41,811 nucleotides of DNA from Bordetella parapertussis. Lineage in GTDB: Bacteria > Pseudomonadota > Gammaproteobacteria > Burkholderiales > SG8-41. The translations under genes and the position numbers were made by a program. The stretch's first letter is position 1. Each line of letters begins with the position of its first letter. Location of the stretch: contig CAMATZ010000051.1 of NCBI GenBank assembly GCA_945861275.1, positions 1 to 41,811 of the forward strand, in the 5' to 3' direction. The notes beneath the pieces were generated by a model, which saw only the letters and a list, made by a program, of their open reading frames with translations, made no database searches and was not told the DNA's origin. Of this stretch, positions 26,509-36,562 are shown in pieces.

Positions 26509-27681
26509 ATGGACACTGTCACAGTACCCCGCAGCGAACCCACTCGGGCCAAACATGCGGAGGGCATGGTTGCCTACCAGCGGAAAGGTGTGCGGCTGGC
26601 ACAGGAGATCGGCAACCGCGGGCCCGTGCGCTTTGATGCGCAGGGCCGCCTGCATCCTGACATTCTGGCGGCCTACTGGAAACACGGATTCTATATTTTC
26701 GAAGGCGTCATCGATCAAGCGGAAATCGAAGCGTTACGCCACGACGCGGGCGTGATGCTGGAGCGGGCGCCGGTCACCCCGGGCGCCAGGGTTGACGCAC
26801 AGGGACGGCCGGCGATCGGCGCTGATGCCGCGCGCGAGCTTTATACGATCATCAAGCCGCTATCAGATCCCGCCGGCGGAACGGACGTGTCCGACGGCCG
26901 CCATCCGAGCAAGATGAGCGAACCCACGCCCGACCAGGACGCGCCGGCGTATGTGGTGTTGCGCATGCGTGGCATGTGCCAGTACATGCCGGCGGGCCTG
27001 CGCGTTTATGGGCATCCGCATCTGCTGGCGATTGCGGCGTCGATCAATGGCGACGATTTTGTGCCGTTTAACGATGTGATCTTCGTCAAGCAACCCCGAG
27101 TCGGTGGCTCCATTGCCTGGCACCAGGATGGCGTGACGCACTGGAATTCTCCCGATTGGAACGAAGGCATACATGGCTTTAATTACCAGGTGCAGATCTA
27201 CCCGACCACCGTGGGCAACGCCCTGTGGGTGATGCCCGGCACCCACAAGCAGGGGCGCGCCGATATCAAGCGGATGGTTACTGAAAACGGCGGCAGCGAG
27301 CAATTGCCGGGCGCGATACCACTCATTTGCGCACCCGGCGATGTGACCATCGTCAATCGCCAGACGCTGCACGGCTCATTTGCCAATTCGTCGCCGGACT
27401 TGCGCATCTCGATTACTTTTGGTTTCCACCGTCGCAAATCGGTGTTAGGGCAAAAGACCGCGCTCAGCGTGAAGGTGGAAGGGGTGCGTTATGACGAGCA
27501 GCGCATCGACAAACGCGCTTCCGTCGTCGCTGTCGCCATCGACGCGCGCCGGCAGTACTTCCCTCACGAGCAAGCGTTTGTCTACCAGCCGTTCGTTGGC
27601 CGTGAGGACGCGATGCGTTTCAACGACGATACCTTCAACAAAGTCATCTGCAATTACAACCATAACGACCTCGCTATTTAG
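26509..27681 (+). CDS. Phytanoyl-CoA dioxygenase (PhyH)-like Fe(II)/2-oxoglutarate oxygenase
   Basis: This 390-residue protein shows the facial triad of the PhyH family: H205 and D207 in AWHQDG, and H288 in QTLHGSFANSS. R299 (DLRISITFGFHRR) is placed to hold 2-oxoglutarate. WVMPGTHKQG (240-249) is also typical. PhyH-like enzymes hydroxylate acyl-CoAs, small metabolites or natural products in the cytoplasm. The N-terminal 50 residues are not part of the core. Start: ATG at 26509 (MDTVTVPRSE), which follows GATTAGCGGAGATGCGCC. It is convergent with the amidohydrolase gene. The substrate is unknown. Confidence 0.84.
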   Translation: MDTVTVPRSEPTRAKHAEGMVAYQRKGVRLAQEIGNRGPVRFDAQGRLHPDILAAYWKHGFYIFEGVIDQAEIEALRHDAGVMLERAPVTPGARVDAQGRPAIGADAARELYTIIKPLSDPAGGTDVSDGRHPSKMSEPTPDQDAPAYVVLRMRGMCQYMPAGLRVYGHPHLLAIAASINGDDFVPFNDVIFVKQPRVGGSIAWHQDGVTHWNSPDWNEGIHGFNYQVQIYPTTVGNALWVMPGTHKQGRADIKRMVTENGGSEQLPGAIPLICAPGDVTIVNRQTLHGSFANSSPDLRISITFGFHRRKSVLGQKTALSVKVEGVRYDEQRIDKRASVVAVAIDARRQYFPHEQAFVYQPFVGREDAMRFNDDTFNKVICNYNHNDLAI

Positions 27682-27706
27682 AGGCAGCAGATTTTTCGGC
27701 GGGTAT

Positions 27707-27778
27707 TGCAAGGGTTCCAACCTTGCGCTTCAGCGTGGGGTTGGCAGCACAGCCGGCACCGCGCGCCGGCGCGGCGGG
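27707..27778. terminator. Hairpins between the convergent oxygenase and amidohydrolase genes
   Basis: GCAAGG (27708-27713) pairs with CCTTGC (27721-27726), extendable around a bulged G, and a second GC-rich palindrome (GCGCGCCGGCGCGGC) follows near 27762-27776. No T-tract is present, so termination is only suggested by the convergent layout. Confidence 0.35.
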
Positions 27779-27789
27779 TAGATGGGTAA

Positions 27790-28632
27790 CTAGCCTTTCT
27801 TCGGCGACCAGCCATAGGCCTTGGCGCACGCGCCGCCCATCAGCATCGCCTGTTCACTGTCGCTCAGGCGCTCAGTCAGGCGAAAGGGCTCGACTGCCTG
27901 TTCGTAATTGACGACCGCGAAGGCGCGGGTCCAGTCGGTGCCCCACAGGCAGCGGTCGAAACCCCAGGCGTCGAAGACGCGCGCGAGTGGCTCCCAGATG
28001 TCCGGGAAGGGATACGGCTCCTTGGACAGCGTGCAGGCGCCGCTGACCTTGACCACCGCGTTCGGGCGCTTGGCGAGGTCCAGCAGCTTCGGTAACTCGG
28101 CCCAGGGGTGCGGCGGGGCCGGCGGCGTCCGGGGCTGCATAAGGCCCAGGTGGTCGATGATGAACCGCGTGTCGGGGTGACGGTCGATCAGCGCCGGCAC
28201 CGCGTCCAGGTTGCCGGCGCACGACAGGTTGACCGGGAAGTCATGCCGAACGGCTGCGCGAGCGATCCGGTCGAGGCCCGGATCGTTCGGGTCGCGCCCC
28301 ACTTCCTTCCTCAGCATAATGCGGATGCCGACCGTGCCCGGCGTCTTTTTCCAGTCACTGATGACATCGGCCACCGCCGGATCATCCGGATTGACCGGCT
28401 TGACGATGGCGAGCCGGCCGGGATGGGCGCGCTGCACTTCCACTGCATAGCTGGCGTCGTACTGGTACAGGGAAAAGGCGGAGATGAAGATCGCACCGTC
28501 GACGCCGACCTTGTCCATCGCCGCTACCATCTCGTCACCGGTGACGTGATCGGGCCAATTCGGCACATTGTGCCAGGGCCGTTGCGGCGTGTTCGCATCA
28601 TAGGCGTGGACCTGGGAATCGATGATCGGCAT
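27790..28632 (-). CDS. Amidohydrolase family 2 (TIM-barrel metal hydrolase/decarboxylase)
   Basis: This 280-residue enzyme begins with the family signature PIIDSQVHAYDANTPQRPW; H9 is the likely first metal ligand. The barrel continues with VGIRIML, RFIIDHLG (a conserved histidine) and CLWGTDWTR, whose aspartate is the late metal ligand. The group includes lactonases such as LigI and aromatic-acid decarboxylases. It is cytoplasmic. It lies 64 bases after a Bug receptor gene on the same strand, so the receptor probably delivers the substrate or a precursor. The exact reaction is unknown. Confidence 0.85.
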   Translation of the reverse strand: MPIIDSQVHAYDANTPQRPWHNVPNWPDHVTGDEMVAAMDKVGVDGAIFISAFSLYQYDASYAVEVQRAHPGRLAIVKPVNPDDPAVADVISDWKKTPGTVGIRIMLRKEVGRDPNDPGLDRIARAAVRHDFPVNLSCAGNLDAVPALIDRHPDTRFIIDHLGLMQPRTPPAPPHPWAELPKLLDLAKRPNAVVKVSGACTLSKEPYPFPDIWEPLARVFDAWGFDRCLWGTDWTRAFAVVNYEQAVEPFRLTERLSDSEQAMLMGGACAKAYGWSPKKG

Positions 28633-28696
28633 CAGGAAAGCTCCTCTGTGTTAAGCGGTTTCATGGCATTCAAAACTGTTTTAAGATTCTGAGTAA

Positions 28697-29683
28697 TCAC
28701 TCAGGCTGAATGCCTGCGGCTTTTACGACGATTGTCCATTTGGCGATTTCCGCTTTGATGAAGGCGGCAAATTCTTCCGGTGAACTTGCGACGACGATGT
28801 TGCCGTCCCGGGCAAGGTATTCGATGGTCTCAGGCTTGCGCAGGAAAGCAACCGTTTCCTTGTGCAGCTTGAGCAGGATTTCGCGCGGCGTCCCCGTGGG
28901 CGCAAGCAGGCCCGCCCATTGCAGCGCTTCGTAGCCAGGCAAGGCTGCCTCGGCAATCGTCGGCACATCCGGCAGCGCCTGAATGCGCGCGGCGGCAGTC
29001 ACGGCCAGAGCGTGAAGTCTGCCCGAACGCACATGGGGCAGCACCACGGACATGCTGCTCGACACCGTCGCATCGATACGCCCGCCGAGCAAATCTACAA
29101 TGCCCAAGTTGCCTTTGTAGGGCACGTTAATCATGCGTATCTGCGCCATGTTAGCAAACAATTCCATGGTCAGATGCGGCAATGTGCCGTGCCCCGCTGC
29201 CGCGTAATGTATCTGGCCCGGACGCGCTTTGGCGAGCGCGATGAATGCCTTCACGGTTTTCGCTGGCACGGAAGGATGCACTGCAAGCAGTTGCGGCATC
29301 GACATCACGTGGGAGATGGGCGCGAAATCGCGCACTGGGTCAAACGGCAGTTTCTTATAGGTCGAGGGGTTGGTGGCAAATGCGCCAGGCGCCATCAACA
29401 GCGTGTGACCGTCGCGCGGCGCCTTGGCGGCGAGATCGGTGCCGACGATCGTGCCTGCACCAGCACGATTTTCCACGACAGCCGACTGTCCCCAGCGTTT
29501 GCTGAATTCCTGCGCGATCAGGCGGGCGCTGATGTCGCTGCCGCCACCTGGCGTGGACGGCACGATGATGCGTATCGGGCGGGCGGGATAGGCGTCCTGT
29601 GCCAGTACGTGCAGCGGCATCGCCGCCGGCACTAGCAGTGCGGCGCGGACTACCTGTCCTGGGATGCTGGACCATGGTTGCAT
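28697..29683 (-). CDS. Bug/TctC-family periplasmic solute receptor
   Basis: This 328-residue receptor has a signal sequence (about residues 8-28, ending HVLAQ), then YPARPIRIIVPSTPGGGSDISARLIA, VENRAGAGTIVGTDLAAKA, PRDGHTLLMAPGA, HPSVPAKTVKAFIALAKARP, NVPYKGNLGIVDLLGG and KWTIVVKAAGIQPE at the end. It is the middle gene of an apparent minus-strand operon with another Bug receptor upstream and the amidohydrolase downstream. The ligand is unknown. Confidence 0.9.
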   Translation of the reverse strand: MQPWSSIPGQVVRAALLVPAAMPLHVLAQDAYPARPIRIIVPSTPGGGSDISARLIAQEFSKRWGQSAVVENRAGAGTIVGTDLAAKAPRDGHTLLMAPGAFATNPSTYKKLPFDPVRDFAPISHVMSMPQLLAVHPSVPAKTVKAFIALAKARPGQIHYAAAGHGTLPHLTMELFANMAQIRMINVPYKGNLGIVDLLGGRIDATVSSSMSVVLPHVRSGRLHALAVTAAARIQALPDVPTIAEAALPGYEALQWAGLLAPTGTPREILLKLHKETVAFLRKPETIEYLARDGNIVVASSPEEFAAFIKAEIAKWTIVVKAAGIQPE

Positions 29684-29836
29684 AGCGCTATGGGAACTCT
29701 CTGGGCTACTATGCAGGCACTCTATCCCCCCTCATCAAGCCGGTCAACGGGTGGCAATTTCGCACCGCGCGTTGTCTGCATCCATGCCAGTTGCGTTACA
29801 TGCAAACCGTAAGCAAGGCCAGGGCACGGCCGTTGC

Positions 29837-30796
29837 TCACTCCAATCGAATACCGGCCTCCTTGATAACGCGCGTCCATTTCTCGCGATCGGCCGCGATT
29901 ACCGCGCGCAACTCGCCCGGTGAGCTCGCAACCGCCTCTGAGCCTTCCGCACGCAGCCGCTTAACCATATCCGGATGACGCACGGCGATACCGATTTCAC
30001 TGCTCAAGCGCTCGATCACTGCCCTCGGCGTTGCCGCCGGCGCGGCCAATGCGTACCACGATACGACCTCGACGCCGCGTACGCCCACCTCCGCCAGTGT
30101 CGGCAATTCCGGGATCGCGGGCGAACGCACCGACGTCGTCACGGCCAGTCCGCGCAACCGGTTCGCACGGATGTACGGCAATGCCGAATAGACGGTTGGA
30201 AATCCCACCTCGATGGTGCCGGCTATCATGTCGGTGTAAGCCAAGGCCGAGCCTTTGTACGGCACATGCGTCATCCTGGTCCCCGTTGCAGCCATGAAAA
30301 GCTCACCGGTTAGATGAATCGGTCCCGCAACCCCCGAGGACGCGAAATTGTATTTGCCGGGGCTCGCTTTCAAGACTTTAACGAGTTCCTGAGCCGAACG
30401 CGCGGGCATCGCGGGATGCACGACCACGATGTAGCCCTGCGCGGAAATTTGCGACAGGGGTTCGAGATCGCGCAGGATATCGATACGCGATTTGAAGACC
30501 ATCGGGTAGACGATGCTGGAAGGCGCGATCGCGACAATGGTGTAGCCGTCCGGCGCGGCGGCCGCACCGATCTCCAGCGAGACATTGCCGCCCGCGCCCG
30601 GGCGGTTGTCGATAATGAAATTCTGTCCCATGCCCTGCGCGAGACGCTGCGAGACCGCGCGCACGATGTTGTCCATCGCCCCGGCAGGAGGAAGCGGCAC
30701 GAGCACGCGCACCGGCCGGCTCGGGTAGTTTTGCGCGAGCGCGATCGATGCGTAAAGCGCAATACTTGCTGTCCAGAACACTGCTCGCAATCTCAT
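29837..30796 (-). CDS. Bug/TctC-family periplasmic solute receptor
   Basis: This 319-residue paralogue has a signal peptide ending SIALAQ, then NYPSRPVRVLVPLPPAGAMDNIVRAV, IDNRPGAGGNVSLEIGAAA, PDGYTIVAIAPSS, MTHVPYKGSALAYTDMIAG and KWTRVIKEAGIRLE. Its ligand loop (PLPPAGAMDN) differs from that of the neighbouring receptor (PSTPGGGSDI), so the two probably bind different ligands. It is 153 bases upstream of the other Bug gene on the same strand; nothing else is seen in that gap. No membrane subunit is present. Confidence 0.9.
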   Translation of the reverse strand: MRLRAVFWTASIALYASIALAQNYPSRPVRVLVPLPPAGAMDNIVRAVSQRLAQGMGQNFIIDNRPGAGGNVSLEIGAAAAPDGYTIVAIAPSSIVYPMVFKSRIDILRDLEPLSQISAQGYIVVVHPAMPARSAQELVKVLKASPGKYNFASSGVAGPIHLTGELFMAATGTRMTHVPYKGSALAYTDMIAGTIEVGFPTVYSALPYIRANRLRGLAVTTSVRSPAIPELPTLAEVGVRGVEVVSWYALAAPAATPRAVIERLSSEIGIAVRHPDMVKRLRAEGSEAVASSPGELRAVIAADREKWTRVIKEAGIRLE

Positions 30797-31006
30797 TTCA
30801 ATTCCTTAGACCGACACGCAGCGGCAACAGGCGCGCCGGCGATGTTCAAAACGCCAGGCAGTGAACCTGGCCCGCGCATTTCGACGGTGCGAAACGCGCA
30901 TGACCTTCACACACCTAATCGCGCAAGAATCGCACATTATCACGCCCGCGAATCTGCGCAAGATTTGTTGAAATACGTGCTTGGCAACAGTGTTCTTGTG
31001 CGATAG

Positions 31007-31030
31007 ACTTGTACAATTTAAAGGACAAGT
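31007..31030 (+). promoter_or_regulatory. Palindromic operator/promoter of the yefM-yoeB module
   Basis: TTGTACAA (31009-31016) is a perfect palindrome containing TGTACA, the core known to be bound by YefM in E. coli. It overlaps a -10-like TACAAT (31012-31017). ACTTGT (31007-31012) and ACAAGT (31025-31030) form a wider inverted repeat. Binding here would allow autorepression by the antitoxin or the complex. Confidence 0.65.
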
Positions 31031-31034
31031 AGTT

Positions 31035-31289
31035 ATGCGCGTAATCTCATTCTCTGAGGCCAGAAACAATTTGAAGCAAGTCATCGACCAGGTCGTCGAC
31101 GATGCAGACGTTGCAGTGATTTCCCGACGCGATTCCCCGGACGCTGTGGTGATGTCGCTTGAAACCTTCAATAGCTGGATGGAAACGGTGCATCTATTGA
31201 AGACACCGGCAAACGCCGCGCATCTAGACAAGTCGATTCAGCAGTTGCGCAAGGGAAAGGCGCGTATGCGGGCGCTAGTTGATGCCTGA
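31035..31289 (+). CDS. yefM: Type II antitoxin, Phd/YefM family
   Basis: This 84-residue antitoxin starts at ATG 31035 with GGA about eight bases upstream. The N-terminal DNA-binding half is clear: MRVISFSEARNNLKQVIDQV, then DVAVISRRDSPDAVVMSLETFNSW. The C-terminal tail (LDKSIQQLRKGKAR) is the toxin-wrapping part. With the toxin it should repress its own promoter through the palindrome just upstream. The toxin start lies within its last codons (8-base overlap), which keeps antitoxin synthesis ahead of the toxin. Confidence 0.92.
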   Translation: MRVISFSEARNNLKQVIDQVVDDADVAVISRRDSPDAVVMSLETFNSWMETVHLLKTPANAAHLDKSIQQLRKGKARMRALVDA

Positions 31290-31545
31290 GCGGCTGGTTT
31301 GGACCCCGGCGGCGTGGTCTGACTACGTCTACTGGCAAGGACAAGATCGAAAGACGCTGAAGCGCATCACTGCGTTGATTCAAGATGCGATGCGGCAACC
31401 TTTCGAGGGCATCGGCAAGCCGGAACCCCTTCGGGAAAACCTCTCTGGATTCTGGTCACGACGCATCGACGACGTGAACCGGCTCGTCTATGCCGTCGAT
31501 GACCGCGATTTGGCTATCGTGTCTTGTCGTTATCACTATGAGTAG
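31282..31545 (+). CDS. yoeB: YoeB-family mRNA-cleaving toxin
   Basis: This 87-residue toxin is a ribosome-dependent mRNA interferase of the RelE fold. The match to YoeB is close: DYVYWQGQDRKTLKRITALI, PFEGIGKPEPL, FWSRRIDDVNRLVYAV and the C-terminal CRYHYE, which contains the catalytic histidine and tyrosine region. Start: ATG at 31282, overlapping the end of yefM; a TTG one codon upstream is not needed. The module is complete, so it is probably functional. Confidence 0.93.
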   Translation: MPERLVWTPAAWSDYVYWQGQDRKTLKRITALIQDAMRQPFEGIGKPEPLRENLSGFWSRRIDDVNRLVYAVDDRDLAIVSCRYHYE

Positions 31546-31634
31546 CCGAACCGGTGCCAGGCGATAGCCGCGACAAATCCGGAATTGGCCGTATCAATCG
31601 ATGGGCTTCGATTGGTCGCGATAGGCGTCGACAG

Positions 31635-31926
31635 CCCCCTCTACGGGGTCGCATCCCCACAAAATACGTGGGCCCCTGCTCCGCCCTCCAAAGACGCAGC
31701 TCGCTCCGAGCCGCTTGCTGCAAGTTCCTAAGTTCCGCGTGTCGCGAGCGCCCCTCTTACGGGGTCGCATCCCCACAAAGAACGTGGGGCCCCTGCTCCG
31801 CCCTACAAAGACGCAGCTCGCTCCGAGCCGCTTGCTGCAAGTTCCTAAGTTTCGCGTGTCGCGAGCGCCCCTCTTACGGGGTCGCATCCCCACAAAGAAC
31901 GTGGGGCCCCTGCTCCGCCCTCCAGA
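31635..31926. repeat. Array of 117-bp tandem repeats between yoeB and guaA
   Basis: Two full units (31635-31750, 116 bp; 31751-31867, 117 bp) and a partial third (31868 to about 31924) are nearly identical. Each holds several short inverted repeats, for example CCCCAC (31771-31776) with GTGGGG (31784-31789), and CTTG-CTG-CAAG. The first unit lacks one G in this hairpin. The units stay open in frames on both strands (39 residues per unit), but the encoded sequences look like no protein. The rest of the 385-base gap between yoeB and guaA shows nothing else. Confidence 0.85.
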
Positions 31927-31930
31927 GGGG

Positions 31931-33511
31931 CTACTCCCACTCAATAGTAGCCGGCGGCTTGCTCGAGATATCGTAGACCACGCGGTTGATGCCGCGCACT
32001 TCGTTGATGATGCGATTCGACACTTTTGCCAGCAGGCTGTGCGGCAGTTCGGCGACGTGAGCGGTCATGAAGTCGGTGGTTTGCACGGCACGTAGCGATA
32101 CCACGTGTTCGTAAGTGCGGCCATCGCCCATGACCCCCACTGATTTAACCGGGATGAACACGGCGAACGCCTGCGCGGTTTTGTCGTACCAGCTTTTGCC
32201 ATCGGCATCCTTCGTGGCGCGCAGCTCATCGATGAATATCGCATCGGCACGGCGCAGCAGGTCGGCAAATTCGGCTTTGACTTCGCCGAGTATGCGCACA
32301 CCCAGGCCGGGGCCGGGAAACGGGTGTCGAAACACCATATCGCGTGGCAGGCCCAGCGCCAATCCTAAATCGCGCACTTCGTCTTTAAACAGCTCGCGCA
32401 GCGGTTCCAGCAGTTTGAGGTGCAGCGTGTCGGGCAAGCCGCCGACGTTGTGGTGTGACTTGATGTTGTGCGCTTTGTTTGATTTGGCCCCCGCGGATTC
32501 AATGACATCGGGGTAGATGGTGCCTTGCGCCAGCCACCTGGCCTGGGGCAACCTGGCGGATTCGCGCTGGAAGACTTCGACAAACTCACGGCCGATGATC
32601 TTGCGCTTTTGCTCCGGATCGGTCACGCCTTTGAGGTGGCCTAAAAACTGCTCGCGGGCATCGACGTGAATCACTTTGACGCCGAGGTTTTTTGCAAACG
32701 TTTCCATCACCTGCCCGGCTTCATCGAGCCGCAGCAAGCCGTTGTCCACGAACACACAGGTGAGTTGTTTGCCTATGGCCTTGTGGATCAGCGCCGCCGC
32801 CACTGACGAATCAACGCCGCCGGATAACCCCAAAATGACTTCGTCGCTGCCCACATCCGCACGTATGCGCGCGACCACTTCATCAACATAATTGGGCATG
32901 TTCCAGTCGCCCGCCAGACCACAAATACCGAGCACAAAGCGATCGAGTATCGCCTTACCCTGCGTGGTGTGCGTGACTTCAGGGTGAAACTGCACGCCGT
33001 AAAATTTGCGCGCTTCATCCGCCATGCCGGCAATCGGGCACGCCGCGTTGCTGGCAATCACCTTGAAGCCGCTGGGCAGCACCTCCACCTTGTCGCCGTG
33101 ACTCATCCACACGTCCAGTAATCCATGCCCTTCAGAATTTGTGCGATCCTGAATATCTCTGAACAACGCCGAATGTCCGCGCGCGCGCACTTCGGCGTAA
33201 CCGAATTCGCGCACTTTGCCGGCGCTGACTTTGCCACCCAATTGCTCAGCCATCGCCTGCATGCCGTAACAAATACCCAGCACCGGCACGCCCAACTTCC
33301 ACACCACATCCGGCGCGCGCGGCGTATCACCTTCCCACACCGAATTCGGGCCGCCTGAAAGGATCACTCCGCTGGGATTGAACTCGCGTACCAACGCTTC
33401 TTCAATATCGAAAGGATGCAGTTCGCAATACACTTTGGCTTCGCGCACGCGGCGTGCGATCAGCTGCGAATACTGAGCGCCGAAATCAAGGATGAGGATT
33501 TTTTGGTGCAC
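31931..33511 (-). CDS. guaA: GMP synthase (glutamine-hydrolysing)
   Basis: GuaA converts XMP to GMP with ATP and glutamine, the last step of guanine nucleotide synthesis. The 526-residue protein has a class I glutamine amidotransferase domain with nucleophile C81 (LGICYGMQ) and the HPEV histidine (QFHPEVTHT). The ATP-pyrophosphatase domain follows with GLSGGVDSS, and then the dimerisation domain ending [18 protein letters not shown]. Start: GTG at 33511. It lies 116 bases downstream of guaB, with the repeat hairpin filling most of that gap. Confidence 0.96.
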   Translation of the reverse strand: MHQKILILDFGAQYSQLIARRVREAKVYCELHPFDIEEALVREFNPSGVILSGGPNSVWEGDTPRAPDVVWKLGVPVLGICYGMQAMAEQLGGKVSAGKVREFGYAEVRARGHSALFRDIQDRTNSEGHGLLDVWMSHGDKVEVLPSGFKVIASNAACPIAGMADEARKFYGVQFHPEVTHTTQGKAILDRFVLGICGLAGDWNMPNYVDEVVARIRADVGSDEVILGLSGGVDSSVAAALIHKAIGKQLTCVFVDNGLLRLDEAGQVMETFAKNLGVKVIHVDAREQFLGHLKGVTDPEQKRKIIGREFVEVFQRESARLPQARWLAQGTIYPDVIESAGAKSNKAHNIKSHHNVGGLPDTLHLKLLEPLRELFKDEVRDLGLALGLPRDMVFRHPFPGPGLGVRILGEVKAEFADLLRRADAIFIDELRATKDADGKSWYDKTAQAFAVFIPVKSVGVMGDGRTYEHVVSLRAVQTTDFMTAHVAELPHSLLAKVSNRIINEVRGINRVVYDISSKPPATIEWE

Positions 33512-33523
33512 TGTTTAACTTCA

Positions 33524-33625
33524 TGAAGAGTGAAGAGTGAAGAGTAAAGAGTGAAGAGTAAAGGGCTACGTCAAACCCGCGAGGGGGTGCCTCTTCACCC
33601 TTCACTCTTCACCCTTCACGCCTCA
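33524..33625 (-). repeat. Inverted arrays of 7-mers (TGAAGAG type) in the guaB-guaA gap
   Basis: On the plus strand six consecutive 7-mers, TGAAGAG or TAAAGAG/TAAAGGG, run from 33524 to 33565. Five 7-mers of the opposite sense (CTCTTCA, CCCTTCA, CTCTTCA, CCCTTCA, CGCCTCA) run from 33591 to 33625. Together they can form a stem of about 30 bp with a loop of about 25 bases. In the guaA transcript the hairpin ends 12 bases before the start codon. It resembles 17004-17073 in motif, orientation and place. Confidence 0.8.
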
Positions 33626-33627
33626 AC

Positions 33628-35169
<1,542 letters not shown>

Positions 35170-35258
35170 TTAATCGATTGACGCCATTGAATAAATTGGA
35201 TATTTTTCAATGGTCACCCGGATCTCACACGCAATTCACATGCCACATTGAGGCGTAC

Positions 35259-35762
35259 ATGAAAATTGTAAACGTATTCACCGGCCTCGCAGGACTGTTG
35301 CTGGCGGCCACCGCCATCACCGCACCGGCGCAAATCATGAAGTGCGTGGGCAAGGACGGCAAAATCGAATTCGCAAGCTCTTGTCCCAGCGGCACCCAGC
35401 AGCAGAACACGGGTGTCGCCAACAAACCGACTGCCGCAGCCACTGCCACCAAAGCAGACGGCAAAGCCGCCGGCAAAGACAAGGCAGTGCCCAAATCACT
35501 CACTGACCGTGACGCGGAATTCCGCAAACGCCAGATCGATCAAAAAGAAGCTGAAACCAAGGCCGCGCAAAAAGCCACCGATGAGGCGGACCGCAAGCGT
35601 GCCTGCGAGTCGGCACAGGCGAGTCTGATTGCGCTCAGGAGCCGCCAACGCATGACGCGCACGGACCCCAAAACAGGTGAACGCTCCATGTACGAAGAGG
35701 CCGATTTTCAGCGCGAACTGCCGATCAGCGAACGTCTGGCGGCGGAGAACTGCAAGCCTTGA
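35259..35762 (+). CDS. Secreted DUF4124-type protein
   Basis: This 167-residue protein has a signal peptide ending ITAPAQ (about residue 25). The short domain IMKCVGKDGKIEFASSCPSGT follows, with paired cysteines as in DUF4124. The rest is a low-complexity Ala/Lys/Thr linker (50-75) and a charged helical tail (DRDAEFRKRQIDQKEAETKA) ending NCKP. It is likely periplasmic; the function is unknown. Start: ATG at 35259, at the head of a typical signal peptide, after a weak GAGG. It is divergent from guaB. Confidence 0.78.
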   Translation: MKIVNVFTGLAGLLLAATAITAPAQIMKCVGKDGKIEFASSCPSGTQQQNTGVANKPTAAATATKADGKAAGKDKAVPKSLTDRDAEFRKRQIDQKEAETKAAQKATDEADRKRACESAQASLIALRSRQRMTRTDPKTGERSMYEEADFQRELPISERLAAENCKP

Positions 35763-35812
35763 GCCGCCGTATCCAACGGCATGATGCAGGCGCTGTGGAA
35801 ATTCCAGCGCCC

Positions 35813-36103
35813 TTATTTATGTTTTAGATTGAAGCGCCGCCGCCGCGCCTCTTTAGGCTCAATCAGCAACGGCCGGTAAATTTCCACGCGATCGCCGGCG
35901 AGCAGCAGCGTATCCAGCGTCACGATTTTTCCGAACACGCCCACGCGCGCTGTTGCAAGATCAAGCGCCGGGTAGCGCGCGAACAGCCCGGATTGCGCTA
36001 GCGCCTGTTCAACCGTGGCGCCCGCGCTGACGTGCAAACGCACCATGGTTTGCGCCGCGGGCAACGCGTAGACCACTTCAACCTCGAAATCAGCGTCCGC
36101 CAT
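35813..36103 (-). CDS. rnfH: RnfH family ubiquitin-like protein
   Basis: This 96-residue protein has the UPF0125/RnfH pattern: FEVEVVYALPAAQTMVRLHV, GATVEQALAQSGL, ARVGVFGKIVTLDTLLLAGDRVEIYRPLLIEPKEARRRR. It has a beta-grasp fold like ThiS. Its role is not settled. Its start overlaps the end of ratA by 14 bases on the same strand, the usual ratA-rnfH order, so the two are translationally coupled. Confidence 0.9.
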   Translation of the reverse strand: MADADFEVEVVYALPAAQTMVRLHVSAGATVEQALAQSGLFARYPALDLATARVGVFGKIVTLDTLLLAGDRVEIYRPLLIEPKEARRRRFNLKHK

Positions 36104-36545
36104 AAACCCGCTCAGCCCGCTTCACAAACGCCTCCACCAGGGTATCGGCAATGTGACTGAACACCGGCCCCACCAGCGCCCCCAGCACGCGGCTTGAAAA
36201 CTCGTACGCCAGATTGAATTCAATCTTGCAGCCTTTGCCGCCGAGATCATGGAAGCACCAGCGGCCGTTCAGCGCGCGAAACGGGCCGTCGATCAATTTC
36301 AGGGTAATTTCGTGCGGCGGTGTGTTGCGGTTTTCCGTGGAAAAACTTTGCTTCACACCGCGAAAACCCACGTTGAGCGTCGCGCGCAACAGGTTGCCGT
36401 CGCGCGTTAACACCGTGCTGCCAGTACACCACGGCAAAAACTCCGGGTAACGCTCGACATCATCCACCAGACAGAACATCTGTTCGGGCGCAAATGCAAC
36501 GATCACGGTTTTGGATACTTGGGGCACGGCAAATAACGCGGTCAC
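36090..36545 (-). CDS. ratA: RatA/START-domain protein (coenzyme Q-binding type)
   Basis: This 151-residue protein of the polyketide cyclase/START fold has the RatA/Coq10 pattern: VSKTVIVAFAPEQMFCLVDDVERYPEFLPWC, then FRGVKQSFSTENRN, and SHIADTLVEAFVKRAERVYGG at the end. E. coli RatA was reported as a 70S-association inhibitor, while related proteins bind ubiquinone, so the role is open. Start: GTG at 36545; a second GTG at 36527 would also retain the domain. It is divergent from smpB with 17 bases between the starts, so the two promoter regions overlap. Confidence 0.88.
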   Translation of the reverse strand: MTALFAVPQVSKTVIVAFAPEQMFCLVDDVERYPEFLPWCTGSTVLTRDGNLLRATLNVGFRGVKQSFSTENRNTPPHEITLKLIDGPFRALNGRWCFHDLGGKGCKIEFNLAYEFSSRVLGALVGPVFSHIADTLVEAFVKRAERVYGGR

Positions 36546-36547
36546 AC

Positions 36548-36556
36548 TGGTAGAAT
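36548..36556 (+). promoter_or_regulatory. Extended -10 promoter of smpB, possibly leaderless
   Basis: TGGTAGAAT (TG at 36548-36549, TAGAAT at 36551-36556) is an extended -10 box. Only six bases separate it from the smpB ATG at 36563, so the transcript would begin at or next to the start codon. No ribosome-binding site or -35 box is seen. Confidence 0.5.
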
Positions 36557-36562
36557 GGGCCT

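Noticed and set aside
31635-31926. CRISPR array
   Set aside because: Units follow each other without unique spacers and no cas genes are present.
31554-32095. Open frames on both strands through the 117-bp repeats, giving 39-residue peptide repeats
   Set aside because: Composition is unlike a folded protein, no ribosome-binding site is seen, and they run into guaA in antisense; treated as a DNA repeat.
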